Shown here: positions 33,406 to 43,600 of the stretch, in pieces
Layout: the number at the start of each line of letters is the position of its first letter
How positions within the stretch are numbered: position 1 is the first letter of the stretch
Assembly: GCA_041398225.1 (NCBI GenBank)
Contig: JAWKVD010000015.1
Span: forward strand, 39,860-103,859
Reading direction: 5' to 3'
Origin: JAWKVD01 sp041398225
GTDB taxonomy: Bacteria; Pseudomonadota; Alphaproteobacteria; Caulobacterales; Hyphomonadaceae
DNA length: 64,000 nt
Program-made: the position numbers and the translations under genes
The notes under the pieces: model-generated
Databases searched by the model: none
The model's input: the letters and a program-made list of their open reading frames with translations, nothing else
Told to the model about the DNA's origin: nothing

Positions 33406-35232
33406 ATGGCAGGCGACGCCAGCCGGAACCAAACAGATCTTCCGCCATTCTTGCCGCTGCCGTTCCGCTTGCCGGACATCGAGGTGCGGCGCGGGGGCGG
33501 CGGGGCGATCTATCTCTCGTCCCGAACCGCCGTTCCAAAGCCCGCCCAGTCCATCCCCCACGTGCTCGATACGCGCGCGGGCGAGCATCCGGACCGGGTC
33601 TGGTTGCGGGAGCGGTCGCCCGGCCACGGCCCATGGCGGCAGGTGACCTTTGGCGAGGCCGCGTCGACCACGCGGCGCCTGGGGCAGGCGCTGCTGGATC
33701 GCGGCCTTGGACCGGACGCGCCGCTGATGATCCTGTCCGGAAACTCGATCGAGCATGCGCTCATGTCGATCGCGGCGCAGCGAATCGAAGCGCCGGCCAC
33801 CCCGGTTTCGATGGCGTACGCCACGCTGTCCTCGGACTTCGAGCGCCTGAAATACTGTTTCGACGCGGTCCGCCCGAAGGCCATCTTCGTGCAGACCATG
33901 GAGCCGTTCCGCCGAGCGCTCGCCGCTCTGCCGCTGGATGGCGTCGTGGTGATTTCCGCCGACGGGGCCGATGGCTCCGAGGCGCTGGCGATGTTGGCGG
34001 AAACGCGTGAGACGAGCGCGCTCGATGATCGGATGGCGCGACTATCCGCTCAGTCTGTCGGCAAGTTCCTGTTCACCTCGGGCTCAACCGGCATGCCGAA
34101 GCCGGCGCCGCAGACCCAGGGCGCGATGACCGCCCAACTGGCCGCATTGCGCGCGCTTCAGCCGGACGGCGCCGTCGATGAAGACGATCAGGTTTCGCTC
34201 GACTGGATGCCCTGGAGCCACATCTCGGGTGGCAATGTGAACTTCAATCGCTCGATCGAGTTCGGGGCGACGTTCCACATCGATGATGGCCGGCCGGCGG
34301 CAGGGCTGTTCGATGCCACCATCGACAATCTCAAGGATATCCGTCCGCAGTATTTCGGTTCGGCGCCGATTGCGTTCGGCATGCTCGCGGAAGCCATGGA
34401 AAAGGACCCCGCGCTGCGGGACGCGGTTTTCTCGCGCATGCAGTACTTCGTCTATGGCGGCGCCACCTTGTCAGAGGATCTCTACGCGCGGCTGCAGAAG
34501 CTGGCGATCGCCGCGCGCGGTCTGCGGGTCCCCTTGCTCACCATGTACGGGGCCACCGAAACGCAGGGCGTGACGATGACGCACTGGCCGATTGAGCGCG
34601 TGGGCATGGTCGGTCTGCCGATCCCCGGCCTGACCCTGAAGCTGGCGCCCGTCGGCGACAAGCTGGAGGTGCGGGTGAAGGGCACCACGGTGATGTCCGG
34701 TTATCACAACCTCCCGGAGAAGAACGCCGAGGCGTTCGACGACGAAGGCTTCTACTGTCTCGGCGACGCCGCGCGCTTTGAAGATCCTGAACATCCCGAG
34801 AAGGGCCTCGTCTTCGACGGCCGCGTCACGGAGGACTTCAAGTTGGATTCGGGCACGTGGGTATCTGTCGGAACATTGCGTCCGGCGGTTGTCGCCGCCT
34901 GCGCGCCGCTGGTGCAGGACGCGGTGATCTGCGGGCAGGACAAGCCCTATGTCGGCTCGCTCGTCTGGCCTTCGCCGGGCGCCTGGGCCGCCGCATTGGC
35001 GAACGCGGCCGGCGACGAGACCAGCGCGGTCGAAGCGTTGAGCGAGCAGGTCGCCGCCAGGATCGAGGCCTTCAACGCGGCGCAGGGCGGGGCCTCGCGG
35101 AGGATTCGTCGCTTCCGGCTGTTGTTGAAGCCCCCCTCGCTGGACGAGGGCGAAATCACCGACAAGGGCTACATCAATCAGCGCAAGGTTCAGGATCTGC
35201 GAGTCGAAGATGTGACGGCCTTGTTTGACTGA
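33406..35232 (+). CDS. Feruloyl-CoA synthase-like AMP-forming acid–CoA ligase
   Basis: A 608-residue ANL-superfamily enzyme. The ATG at 33406 follows GGGAGGACGCC. AMP-binding motifs are FTSGSTGMPKPAPQTQGAM (P-loop), TMYGATETQG and the hinge region YCLGDAARFEDPEHPEKG with FDGRVTEDFKL. The length and the 'PK-x-x-x-x-TQ' version of the P-loop, where many ligases have 'PKG-x-x-x-TH', match feruloyl-CoA synthases and relatives that activate hydroxycinnamic or other aryl acids with ATP and CoA. The C-terminal catalytic lysine region is present (SLDEGEITDKGYINQRKV). A TetR gene follows on the same strand. The exact acid is uncertain, and no enoyl-CoA hydratase or vanillin dehydrogenase lies nearby. 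Confidence 0.85.
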   Translation: MAGDASRNQTDLPPFLPLPFRLPDIEVRRGGGGAIYLSSRTAVPKPAQSIPHVLDTRAGEHPDRVWLRERSPGHGPWRQVTFGEAASTTRRLGQALLDRGLGPDAPLMILSGNSIEHALMSIAAQRIEAPATPVSMAYATLSSDFERLKYCFDAVRPKAIFVQTMEPFRRALAALPLDGVVVISADGADGSEALAMLAETRETSALDDRMARLSAQSVGKFLFTSGSTGMPKPAPQTQGAMTAQLAALRALQPDGAVDEDDQVSLDWMPWSHISGGNVNFNRSIEFGATFHIDDGRPAAGLFDATIDNLKDIRPQYFGSAPIAFGMLAEAMEKDPALRDAVFSRMQYFVYGGATLSEDLYARLQKLAIAARGLRVPLLTMYGATETQGVTMTHWPIERVGMVGLPIPGLTLKLAPVGDKLEVRVKGTTVMSGYHNLPEKNAEAFDDEGFYCLGDAARFEDPEHPEKGLVFDGRVTEDFKLDSGTWVSVGTLRPAVVAACAPLVQDAVICGQDKPYVGSLVWPSPGAWAAALANAAGDETSAVEALSEQVAARIEAFNAAQGGASRRIRRFRLLLKPPSLDEGEITDKGYINQRKVQDLRVEDVTALFD

Positions 35233-35377
35233 CGACCGGTCGCGGGAGCCGAACTGAAATCCCGGCACAAGCCGGCATACGCTTGCCTAAGCGGTATTCG
35301 CGGGCAAGGTGGTCCGGACGCTCCGGCGGCGATAGGCCCAATGGAGGCGGCCCGATTGGGGCGGGAGGTGAAGGTCG

Positions 35378-36049
35378 ATGGCCCATAGGCCGCAGAAGGA
35401 AGAAGCAAGGACGGGTGCGCGCGGGCCGCATGCCGAACGCTCGGCGGCCATGCGCAAGCGTTTGATCTCCGCCGCGATCGATTCCCTCTGCACGCGCGGT
35501 TTCGGCGCGACCACGCTTCAGGTCGTGACCGACGAGGCTGGCGTCAGCCGGGGAGCGGTGCTGCACCACTTCCCGACGAAAGTGGACCTGATGCTGGCTG
35601 TCGCCGAGTACGCGGCGGGCAAGCAAAATCGCCATGTCGCCCGCCTGCTGGCGGATACCGAACCGGGCATGGAGCGCTTCCTGGGCATCACGGCCGCGAC
35701 CTGGGATGTGATGAGCGGTCCTCCCGCCATCGCGCTGCTCGAGATCATGATGGGATCGCGCAGCGACCCCGAGCTTCGCCAGCGCCTGGCGCCCGTCATG
35801 GGTGAGCTGGAGGCGGCTCAACGCGAGGGCGTCTGGGAGGAGGCGGAACGCGCCGGCATCAAGGACCGGGAGACGATCGAAACGATGGTCTATCTCCACA
35901 TCGCGGCGATGCGCGGGCTGGTGCTGGACCTCATGTTCTCCGGCGATGCTGGCCGTGTGGACGCCGCCGTCAAACTGCTTGTCCAATACAAGCTCGGCCT
36001 GACGGGCCGCCTGATCACGCAACCGTTCGAGCCGCCCTCGAACGACTGA
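35378..36049 (+). CDS. TetR/AcrR-family transcriptional regulator
   Basis: A 223-residue regulator with GGAGG before the ATG at 35378. The helix-turn-helix is ATTLQVVTDEAGVSRGAVLHHF with PTKVDLM (about residues 47–76), followed by a helical sensor domain. It lies 145 bp downstream of the feruloyl-CoA-synthase-like gene on the same strand, so it may control that gene and itself in response to an acyl-CoA or acid. The basic N-terminal extension (about 25 residues) is longer than usual. Confidence 0.9.
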   Translation: MAHRPQKEEARTGARGPHAERSAAMRKRLISAAIDSLCTRGFGATTLQVVTDEAGVSRGAVLHHFPTKVDLMLAVAEYAAGKQNRHVARLLADTEPGMERFLGITAATWDVMSGPPAIALLEIMMGSRSDPELRQRLAPVMGELEAAQREGVWEEAERAGIKDRETIETMVYLHIAAMRGLVLDLMFSGDAGRVDAAVKLLVQYKLGLTGRLITQPFEPPSND

Positions 36050-36097
36050 TCCCTCCTGCGCGCTATGCCGAGAACCGCTGGCGTCCGCGGCCCCATT

Positions 36098-36122
36098 GGC
36101 CCCTTGTCTGGGGCCTGATTTT
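36098..36122 (+). terminator. Possible intrinsic terminator after the TetR gene
   Basis: GGCCCC (36098–36103) pairs with GGGGCC (36110–36115) around a TTGTCT loop, then TGATTTT. It lies 49 bp past the stop at 36049. The U-run is short, so the call is tentative. Confidence 0.4.
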
Positions 36123-36420
36123 CCGGCGGCTTGGGAAATCGACCGCACCCAGGGAGGAGGGTGCGGTCGCAAGGCTAAGGATGCGGGTATGACCCTTATC
36201 CTTCTGGACGCCGACTCAGGGCGAGGCGCCCAAGGAGCCCAATGCCGTCAACGTAGATGGCAAATGCCGAGCGAGAAACCTGTAGCGCGGCAAGTGGGGC
36301 TCATCGGATGACCTTTCCGGCATCCGAACGACATTTCAAGTCCAAAGGGACGGCAAATGGAGCTGTAGTGACGGAAGGGCGGGGAGTTCGAACCCGTGAT
36401 CGACCGACTGTCGGCAGCAT

Positions 36421-36451
36421 ATATTCGCTAACGCGATAATTAATATTGACG
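36421..36451. promoter_or_regulatory. Operator-like palindrome upstream of acyl-CoA ligase
   Basis: ATATTCGCTAACGCGA (36421–36436) contains the inverted repeat TCGC-TAAC-GCGA and is followed by TAATTAATATTGACG. Fourteen of its 16 bases match the element at 40528–40543 in front of the MFS/TBDR genes, and a TTGACG follows both. A shared regulator, most likely the TetR protein encoded at 38302, is inferred. Confidence 0.5.
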
Positions 36452-36643
36452 ATTGCGGCGCCCCGCATCAGGTTTGGTCTTGGCGGTTGGGTGCGGGACG
36501 GGGTCGGGCGGCGGCTTCAAGCCGTCGGCGGTCAGCAAGGCGTCTGGGCGCGTCGTTCTGCGGGAGCGCCTTTGTTATCTGAAGAGGGGTGAACGGCGCT
36601 GCGCTGTTGCGGCGGTTGGAACCCTCAAGCCAACAAGAAGCTC

Positions 36644-38254
36644 ATGCAGTCCTATGCTCTCACGATCGACAAGTTTCTCGACCACGCCGCCAAATGGTCC
36701 GGGTCTCGTGAAGTCGTAACAGCGGTTGAGGCGGGGAATGTGCGGCGTATCGAGTACGCGCACCTGCGAGAGCGGAGCAACCGACTGTCCGGAGCGCTGA
36801 CGTCCCTTGGGCTTTCGTTCGGCGAACGTGTCGGCACGCTGGCTTGGAACACCCAGCACCACATGGAAATGTACTATGCGGTCATGGGCGGTGGTCTCGT
36901 CTGCCATACGTTGAACCCCCGGTTCTCCGTCTCGCACCTCGCTGCGATCATCAATGAAGCCGAGGATCGCGCGCTCGCTGTCTCATCGAACTTGACGCCG
37001 CTGCTGATGGAACTGGCGCCGCAATGCCCATGTATCGAACATATCATTTTCCTGGATGATGAAGCCACGCCTGCTTTGGATGCTGCGAGGGGCTTGTCCG
37101 TCCAGGCCTGGGCCCTTGAGGTGTTGCTGGCCGAACGCGGTGCGCCCGTGGTCTGGGGTGAGTTCAGTGAAGAGGCGGCCGCCGGACTTTGCTACACATC
37201 TGGCACGACCGGGCAGCCCAAGGGCGTCCTGTATACGCATCGCTCCAACTACCTTCATACGCTGAGAGCCCTTCAGGCGGACGCGATCGCGCTGCGGGGT
37301 GATGACACGCTTCTTGTCGGCGTTCCGATGTTTCACGCGAACGGATGGGGTTTGCCGTTCGCGGCGCCGGCGGTCGGAGCGAAACTTGTTCTACCGGGAA
37401 GGCGCGCCGATGGCGAGAGCCTAGCGAAGCTGATGCGCGGAGAGCGCGTCACGGTCGCGGCAGGCGTGCAGACATTGTGGCTTGGGGTGGTCGACTATCT
37501 GGACGAGGAGGGCGGCGATCTGCCCGACCTCAAGCGTGTTCTGATCGGCGGGTCGAGTTGCCCGGATGCGCTGATACGGCGACTGGAGTCCAGGCTCGGC
37601 GCCGAAGTGCAGACGAGTTGGGGGATGACAGAGCTTTCTCCGGTCGGCGCCATTGCGCCGCCGGGGGCGGGCGCCTCCGGCGAGCGGGCTTCTGGTCGCC
37701 CGCCGATGGGGCTGGACCTGAAACTCACCGACGCCGGAGGAACGACTCTGCCGGAACAGCGGGGTCCGGTTGGCCATCTCAAGGTCAAGGGACCGAGCGT
37801 TGTCGACCGCTACTTCAAGGCCGACAATATAGTGCTGGATCCGGAGGGCTATTTCGACACCGGCGACCTCGCTAGTATCGACGACCTCGGCAATCTGACG
37901 ATACGCGGCCGGTCGAAGGATCTCATCAAGTCTGGGGGCGAGTGGATCAATCCCGTGGAGATCGAGGAGATAATCGCGCGCGATCCGGCGGTGGGACTCG
38001 TCGCGGTGATCGCGCGTGTGGACGCAAAATGGGGCGAGCGTCCAGTCATCGTTGTGGAGGCTCGCCAGGGCGTCGCGCTGGACGAGGCGGCGCTATTGAA
38101 GTCCTTGCTGGGGGATGTCGCCGACTGGTGGATTCCCGATCAGGTTGTACAGATCGACGCCATGCCATTGGCCGCGACCGGAAAGATAGACAAGAACCGA
38201 TTGCGTGCTGACTATGAGAATGGAAAAATCGGAACTAAAGCAGCCACTCGTTGA
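36644..38254 (+). CDS. Acyl-CoA synthetase (AMP-forming, fatty-acid/short-chain type)
   Basis: A 536-residue ligase with complete ANL motifs: LCYTSGTTGQPKGVLYTHRS (P-loop), QTSWGMTELSP, YFDTGDLASID, the hinge IRGRSKDLIKSGGEWINPVE and the catalytic lysine in LAATGKIDKNRL. This pattern fits medium/long-chain fatty-acid or 3-methylthiopropionyl-CoA-type ligases. The gene ends just before a TetR regulator on the same strand and has an operator-like palindrome upstream. With the MFS exporter and TBDR beyond, it forms a probable catabolic regulon. The start lies in a GC-rich context with only a weak purine tract upstream, so it could be slightly off. Confidence 0.88.
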   Translation: MQSYALTIDKFLDHAAKWSGSREVVTAVEAGNVRRIEYAHLRERSNRLSGALTSLGLSFGERVGTLAWNTQHHMEMYYAVMGGGLVCHTLNPRFSVSHLAAIINEAEDRALAVSSNLTPLLMELAPQCPCIEHIIFLDDEATPALDAARGLSVQAWALEVLLAERGAPVVWGEFSEEAAAGLCYTSGTTGQPKGVLYTHRSNYLHTLRALQADAIALRGDDTLLVGVPMFHANGWGLPFAAPAVGAKLVLPGRRADGESLAKLMRGERVTVAAGVQTLWLGVVDYLDEEGGDLPDLKRVLIGGSSCPDALIRRLESRLGAEVQTSWGMTELSPVGAIAPPGAGASGERASGRPPMGLDLKLTDAGGTTLPEQRGPVGHLKVKGPSVVDRYFKADNIVLDPEGYFDTGDLASIDDLGNLTIRGRSKDLIKSGGEWINPVEIEEIIARDPAVGLVAVIARVDAKWGERPVIVVEARQGVALDEAALLKSLLGDVADWWIPDQVVQIDAMPLAATGKIDKNRLRADYENGKIGTKAATR

Positions 38255-38301
38255 CGTATCGGATTCGGCAGATCTGCCCTGTCGACGATAGGGTAGACAT
38301 T

Positions 38302-38973
38302 ATGTCCAAGACTTCGACCAAGCGACCGCGACGCAGCAAAGCGGAACAGCGCGCGGAGAGCATCGAACAAATCCTCGATGCGGCCGAGTATCTCTTCTCC
38401 AAGAACGGGCTGCACGGCGTGACGCTTCGCGATGTGGCGCGCCGCGTCGGAATTCACACCACGCTTCTCCACTACTATTTCGACGACAAGCAGAACTTGT
38501 TCGAAGCGGCCTTCGCTCGCCGTGCGGGTGTGACCAGCGGCCGCCGCATGACGGCGCTTGAGCAATACGAGCAGGAAGCCGGCGACCAGCCGACCGTGGA
38601 GGGCGCGCTGCACGCCTTTCTGGATACCGACCTGGATCTCTACTACGAGGGCGGCGAGTTCTGGATGAACTACGCGGCCTTCTGCGCGCGCGTAAGCAAC
38701 ACGCCGGAAGGCGCGGAACTGTTCGACGTTCACTTCGATCCGGTCGTCTTGAAGCTGGTGAGCATATTGAAGCGGGCTCTACCGAATTACTCCGACGAAG
38801 ACATTTTCTGGGGCTATCACTTCGTAACCGGCGCGTTGATGAACACGCTGGCCCGGTCCGGCCGCATTGATCGCCTGTCAGGCGGCGTCTGCCGTTCCGA
38901 CGACTTCCCTGCGGTCAAGAAACGCATCGCTCGCTTCATGGCCGCAGGGTTCATGGCGCTCAAGGCGGACTAA
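38302..38973 (+). CDS. TetR/AcrR-family transcriptional regulator
   Basis: A 223-residue regulator. The ATG at 38302 is preferred to a TTG at 38251 because the sequence before it (MSKTSTKRPRRSKAEQ) fits TetR proteins and GATAGGG is nearby. The helix-turn-helix is GVTLRDVARRVGIHTTLLHYYF with DDKQNLF (residues ~43–71), in the CecR/TetR_C style. It sits between the acyl-CoA ligase and the convergent MFS gene, overlapping the MFS 3' end by 14 bp. It is the best candidate to bind the matching palindromes at 36421 and 40528. Confidence 0.9.
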   Translation: MSKTSTKRPRRSKAEQRAESIEQILDAAEYLFSKNGLHGVTLRDVARRVGIHTTLLHYYFDDKQNLFEAAFARRAGVTSGRRMTALEQYEQEAGDQPTVEGALHAFLDTDLDLYYEGGEFWMNYAAFCARVSNTPEGAELFDVHFDPVVLKLVSILKRALPNYSDEDIFWGYHFVTGALMNTLARSGRIDRLSGGVCRSDDFPAVKKRIARFMAAGFMALKAD

Positions 38974-40342
38974 GCGGCGCGGCCGCCTGCATGCTGTCCC
39001 CCTTCTTGAGAACACTGGCAAGCCACAGGAACAGGATCGTCGCGAGAACGTAGAACGGCGCCAGCGTATAAAGCGCGATCTGCAGTGAATTTTCCGGGTG
39101 GCTGGCCCGGAAGTACTCGCTGGCGGCGCCCACATATGTCGGACCCAATCCAAGCCCTATGAGGTTCATCACGAGCAGCAGAAGCGCGCCCGACATTACG
39201 CGTTGTTCCGGGCGAACCTCTTCCTGCACCAGGGCGACTGAAGCCGTAAGGTAGAAATAGTTGAGCGACATGGGGCCGATCAGGAAGGCGAGGGCCAGAG
39301 GCCAGGACGGCGCCCAAACGAAAGCGATATAGAGCGGTAGGGCCAATACGAGCGAAATCGCCGGCAGAATGGCGTAGGCCTGTCTTGAACGCTTGGCGAA
39401 GTGATCGATCGCACGGCCCGAAATGAAGATGCCTGCGCTCATGCCGACGCCAAGGATCAGCGCGTAGTAGATTCCGACCTGCTGCAGCGTCATGCCCTTT
39501 TCGCGCATGAGGAACAGCGTCGCAAAGTTTCCCAGCCCGTAGGTGATGAACTGCGTCGCGCCGCTGCCCAGCGCGGCGAGAACCAGCGCTGGTCGTGAGA
39601 AGAACATTCTCGACGTTTCAACGAAACCGGAGCGCGGCGTCGCCGCCGCGCTTGCGGCGGATGCATCGGGCGGGGTTTGGGGCGCGGCGATATCGAGGCC
39701 GCCGCGCCGGGGTTCGCGAACGAACAACATGACGGCCGCCGCGGCGATCAGACCGCTGCCGCCCAGCACAAGGAACGCAAGACGCCAACTGAATGCGGCC
39801 GCGATCGAGGCGCCGAACGCCGCACCGAGCGCCGCGCCAACCGGCGGTCCGAGATTATAGATGCCCAGCGCCGTGCCGCGGATGCCCGGCGGGAAGTAGT
39901 CAGAGATGATCGCGTAGGACGGCGGAACGCCGCCAGCTTCGCCGACGCCGACGGTCATGCGCGCCGCCACGAGCTGCGGATAGTTGGAGGCGATACCGCA
40001 CGCCATCGTCGCGGCGCTCCAGATGCCGCAAGCGATCGAAAGAACCTTCACGCGGTTGGTCTTGTCGGCCAGCCACCCAACTGGAATCGAGATGAAGCAG
40101 TAGAAGACCGCGAAGTAGAGGCCGCCGATGAGGCCCAGCTGCTTGTCCGACACATGCAGACTGTCCTGGATCGGCTTGGCGAGGATCGAGAGAAGCTGTC
40201 GGTCGAGGAAGTTCAACACGTAGACGAACCAGAGCATGCCAAGGACGAACCAAGCTCGCCCGTCGGGTGAACTGTCGCCCGGGCCAGAACGGGCGTTTGG
40301 TGAGACGGCGGAGGCTGTCTCGGGATCTTGTCCGGTATCCAT
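38960..40342 (-). CDS. MFS transporter, spinster-like family
   Basis: A 460-residue protein with 12 predicted membrane helices. Signatures near the N-terminus are WFVYVLNFLDRQLLSILAKP and PVGWLADKTNRVKVL (the MFS loop 2–3 motif), with RMTVGVGEAGGVPPSYAIIS and GTALGIYNLG later. These are typical of the alphaproteobacterial 'spinster-like' MFS proteins found next to TonB receptors and catabolic genes. It is divergent from the TBDR at 40636, and a palindromic operator lies between them. It probably transports the organic substrate or a product of the pathway; direction and substrate are unknown. Confidence 0.88.
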   Translation of the reverse strand: MDTGQDPETASAVSPNARSGPGDSSPDGRAWFVLGMLWFVYVLNFLDRQLLSILAKPIQDSLHVSDKQLGLIGGLYFAVFYCFISIPVGWLADKTNRVKVLSIACGIWSAATMACGIASNYPQLVAARMTVGVGEAGGVPPSYAIISDYFPPGIRGTALGIYNLGPPVGAALGAAFGASIAAAFSWRLAFLVLGGSGLIAAAAVMLFVREPRRGGLDIAAPQTPPDASAASAAATPRSGFVETSRMFFSRPALVLAALGSGATQFITYGLGNFATLFLMREKGMTLQQVGIYYALILGVGMSAGIFISGRAIDHFAKRSRQAYAILPAISLVLALPLYIAFVWAPSWPLALAFLIGPMSLNYFYLTASVALVQEEVRPEQRVMSGALLLLVMNLIGLGLGPTYVGAASEYFRASHPENSLQIALYTLAPFYVLATILFLWLASVLKKGDSMQAAAPLSPP

Positions 40343-40526
40343 TTCTCACCGTCCCTCGGACTTGAGGGGAGTGGGCGAACAACGCGGAGGGTCGAGCGCG
40401 TCTCGAACCGGCCGCCTCGCCGGGCAGGTTTGGGTCTTGAATTTCATGGAGTTCCTCCCGCAAGCGCCCGGCATGCTTTTGGCCTGATCGCGCGGATCAC
40501 CATGCAGGGCAGGGGCCCGCAGCGTC

Positions 40527-40554
40527 AATATTCACTAACACGAGCGTGAATATT
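40527..40554. promoter_or_regulatory. Operator-like perfect inverted repeat between MFS and TBDR genes
   Basis: AATATTCAC (40527–40535) and GTGAATATT (40546–40554) are perfect 9-bp arms around a 10-bp spacer. The left half with spacer, ATATTCACTAACACGA, matches the element at 36421–36436 at 14 of 16 positions. The site lies in the divergent promoter region, so one repressor could silence both genes. Confidence 0.6.
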
Positions 40555-40586
40555 AATTGACGGCAGGCCGCCGCTACGCAAAACTC

Positions 40587-40606
40587 ACTCTCATAAGAAT
40601 GAGAGT
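40587..40606. promoter_or_regulatory. Second inverted repeat in the TBDR 5' region
   Basis: ACTCTCAT (40587–40594) and ATGAGAGT (40599–40606) flank AAGA, 30 bp before the TBDR ATG. It could be an operator or a small mRNA hairpin affecting translation. Confidence 0.3.
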
Positions 40607-40635
40607 CATCCGACTCGATCAGGGAGGCTACAATC

Positions 40636-43600
40636 ATGAAATTCGCGCTTCGCAGCGTGTCTGGCGCTGCGCTGTTGATCGGTTTGGCGGGGGCTCTCCC
40701 GGCGTGGGCGCAAGACGCCGTGCCGACTTCCTCGCAGCAGACGCCAGCTGACGATTCAGCCAATCAGCCCGCCACGCGGATCGTGGTCACCGGTTCCTAC
40801 ATTCAGGGCACGCCGGAGGACGCGGCGCTTCCCGTGGAGGTGTTCTCACAGGAAGATCTGGAGAAGCAGGGGTCTCCAACCGCGCTGGAGTTCGCGAAGA
40901 GTCTGACGATCTCCGGTCCGACGACGGGTGAGTCCTATTACTTCGGCGGTCCCGCGCTTACGGGTTCGGTGAACTACAACCTGAGGGGCATCGGGGCGGA
41001 CAAGACGCTCATTCTGCTGAACGGCCGGCGAATGAGTCAGAATACCTCCAACATCCCCTCAATCGCCCTGGCGCGGACGGAGGTTCTGAAGGACGGCGCT
41101 GCGGTTATCTACGGTGCGGACGCAACCGGCGGCGTCGTCAACTTCATCACGCGCGACCACTTCGTCGGTCTAGAAACCCAGGCGCAGTATAAATACATCG
41201 ACGGTTCGGACGGCGACTACGGGTTCAGCATCCTGGGCGGCGTGGGGAACGACACCGTCAACTTCATGTGGTCGGGGGAATACGAGCACCGGTCGCGCTT
41301 GCGCGCCATCGATCGAGACTTCACCTACGACTCGCTGGATCCCACGCAGGCTGGATACAACCCGGCCCCATGGTCGACGCTGACCAACCTTGCCGGATGG
41401 ACGGCGCATGGACCGCTTCCGGCGGTTCCGAGCGCGACGTCTGCGGGCGAATTCGGCGCGGCCGTCGGCTTCGCCTCCGACTTCACGCCCGACAGCTGCG
41501 CGGCCGTCGGCGGGCGGTACGACAACGCTTACACCTGCGCCTACAACTATATTCCCTACTACGATCTGGTTTCGACGACCGACACCTATCGGGGCTATGC
41601 GCAGCTGAACGCGGCGGTCAACGAACACATGGACTTCCATGTAGACGCGTCCTACGGGCAAGTGACCGTGCCGCAGGTGTTCGGCTCGCCGTCGCAACCG
41701 ATTATTCGCGGCACCGCGCTAGCGACTGGTCTGCTGGATCAGTTCTACGTTCCGATCAGCAATCCGTACGCTGCGGCTTTCGCAGCTGACCACGGCCTTG
41801 GCGCAGCATCGGGATTCACGCCGCTCACCTACCGCGCCATCGGTCACGGCGGTAACCCGTTCATGAGCGACGGCGTCGGATATGGCGTCGCCGACCGCGT
41901 CGACAATCAGGTTTGGAGAGTCTCGGCGGGATTGAAAGGGGAACTGGGAGACTGGGCCGGAATCGCAAAGGATGTCGGCTACGACTTCGGCGTCACCTAC
42001 AACCAGTCGATTTCCTACAACACCCACCCGGACATCATCGCCTCGCGCCTGCAAGAGGCGTTGAACGGCTTCGGCGGACCGAACTGCAACGCCGCGGACC
42101 TCGATCCCACTCGTTTCGGCACCCAGAACCCGGCCGCCGCCGGGCAGAACGGTTGCATGTGGTGGAACCCCTTCTCGAGCTCGTTCGCCAGTCAGCCGGT
42201 TCTGGGTCTCAGCAACCCCAACTATGTCCCTGGCAGCGAGAACTCCGGCGAACTGACGCGCTGGCTGTTCGACGACCGCGCGGTTGAAGCGATCGGCAAC
42301 AACCTGACGGTTGATCTTGTGTTCAACGGCATGTCCGGCATCCACTTGCCGGGCGGCGAGATCGGTTGGGCCATCGGCGGTCAAATGCGCCAGACGGAGT
42401 ACCGCGAGAATGTTCCGAGCCCATACGCCAACGGCACCATGCAATGCGCCTGGCCAGACGGTACGACCAGCGCGAATGGTGCGGGCTCGCCGAACCTTGA
42501 GGCCAATCCGCTGCCTACGACGGACCCGAACTTCCGTGGTTGTACGCCAGATGCGCCTGGACCGTTTGTGATCTTCACGCCCAACACGCCGGACTATGCG
42601 GACCAGCAGCAGTACTCGTTGTTTGGGGAATTCCAGATCCCGCTTCTGGACAGCGTGAACCTGCAGGCGGCTGTCCGCCGCGAGGAGTTCTCGGGCGGAC
42701 TGGGCGCTACCGTCTACAAGATCGCCGGCAAGTGGGATGTCTATGGCCCGCTCTCTCTGCGCGGTTCTTACGGCACGAACTTCCAGACCCCGCCGATCGG
42801 CGTGGTTCCGGGGGAAGTCACGATCGGCGCGCGCACCTTTACGGTGGCGGCGAACAACTGGCTCGCGGCGCGGTTTGTAACCGACAGCAGCCTGAAGCCT
42901 GAAACGGCGAAGTCCTGGAATCTCGGCGCGATCTGGGACAGCCAAGGCTTTTCAGCTGATCACAACTTCCGCGTCATCGTCGATTACTTCAACATCGAGA
43001 CCGAAGACCAGATCGGTCAGATCGCGGACCCGAACACCATCGCCAGCCTGGTGTTCAACGGACCGGGCGGAACGACTACGACGTGTGATCCCAATGTTCA
43101 GCCGCTTCTGAACCGCATTTCGTTCAACAGCCCCTGTACGGTCGGAATGAGCGCCATCAACGCATTCTCGGCGGTGTCCACGCGCTACGGAAACGGTCCG
43201 GGGCAGACAACCAATGGCTTCGACATTCAGGCCACCTATAGCCTGCCTGCGGGGCCGGGCGACCTGACGCTCGACTTGACGGCGACCAAGGTCACCGAGC
43301 TGACGACGGGGCCGACCGCGCTTGACGGCGTCGAGGTCTCTGCGGGCGACGACCGGTTGGGCTATCTCAACTTCGCGACGTTTGCGCTGGCCGCGCCCGA
43401 GTGGCGGGCCAACCTAGCCGCGAACTACAGCATGGATCGTCACAATTTCCGTCTCGGCGTGAACTATGTGAGCGCCGTGACAGATGAGCGTGCGGGCATC
43501 CAGTACGGCGAGGATGGTGAGGACTGGATTACCACCGACTTCACGTACCGTTTCGAGGTCTCCGACGATCTGGCGCTGACCGCAACGGTCGCGAACCTGT

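Larger units (their letters stand above)
36050..36643. other. Intergenic region with possible terminator and operator, no gene seen
   Basis: About 590 bp. It holds a GC stem with a short U-run just after the TetR gene (36098–36122) and an operator-like AT-rich element (36421–36451) before the acyl-CoA ligase. The middle contains GGGGAGTTCGAACCC at 36380–36394, which resembles a tRNA T-arm, but no cloverleaf can be drawn around it. Confidence 0.5.

Noticed and set aside
36380..36394. tRNA-like T-arm sequence (GGGGAGTTCGAACCC)
   Set aside because: No acceptor, D or anticodon arm can be drawn around it. It might be a tRNA remnant from an old integration, but nothing else supports that.
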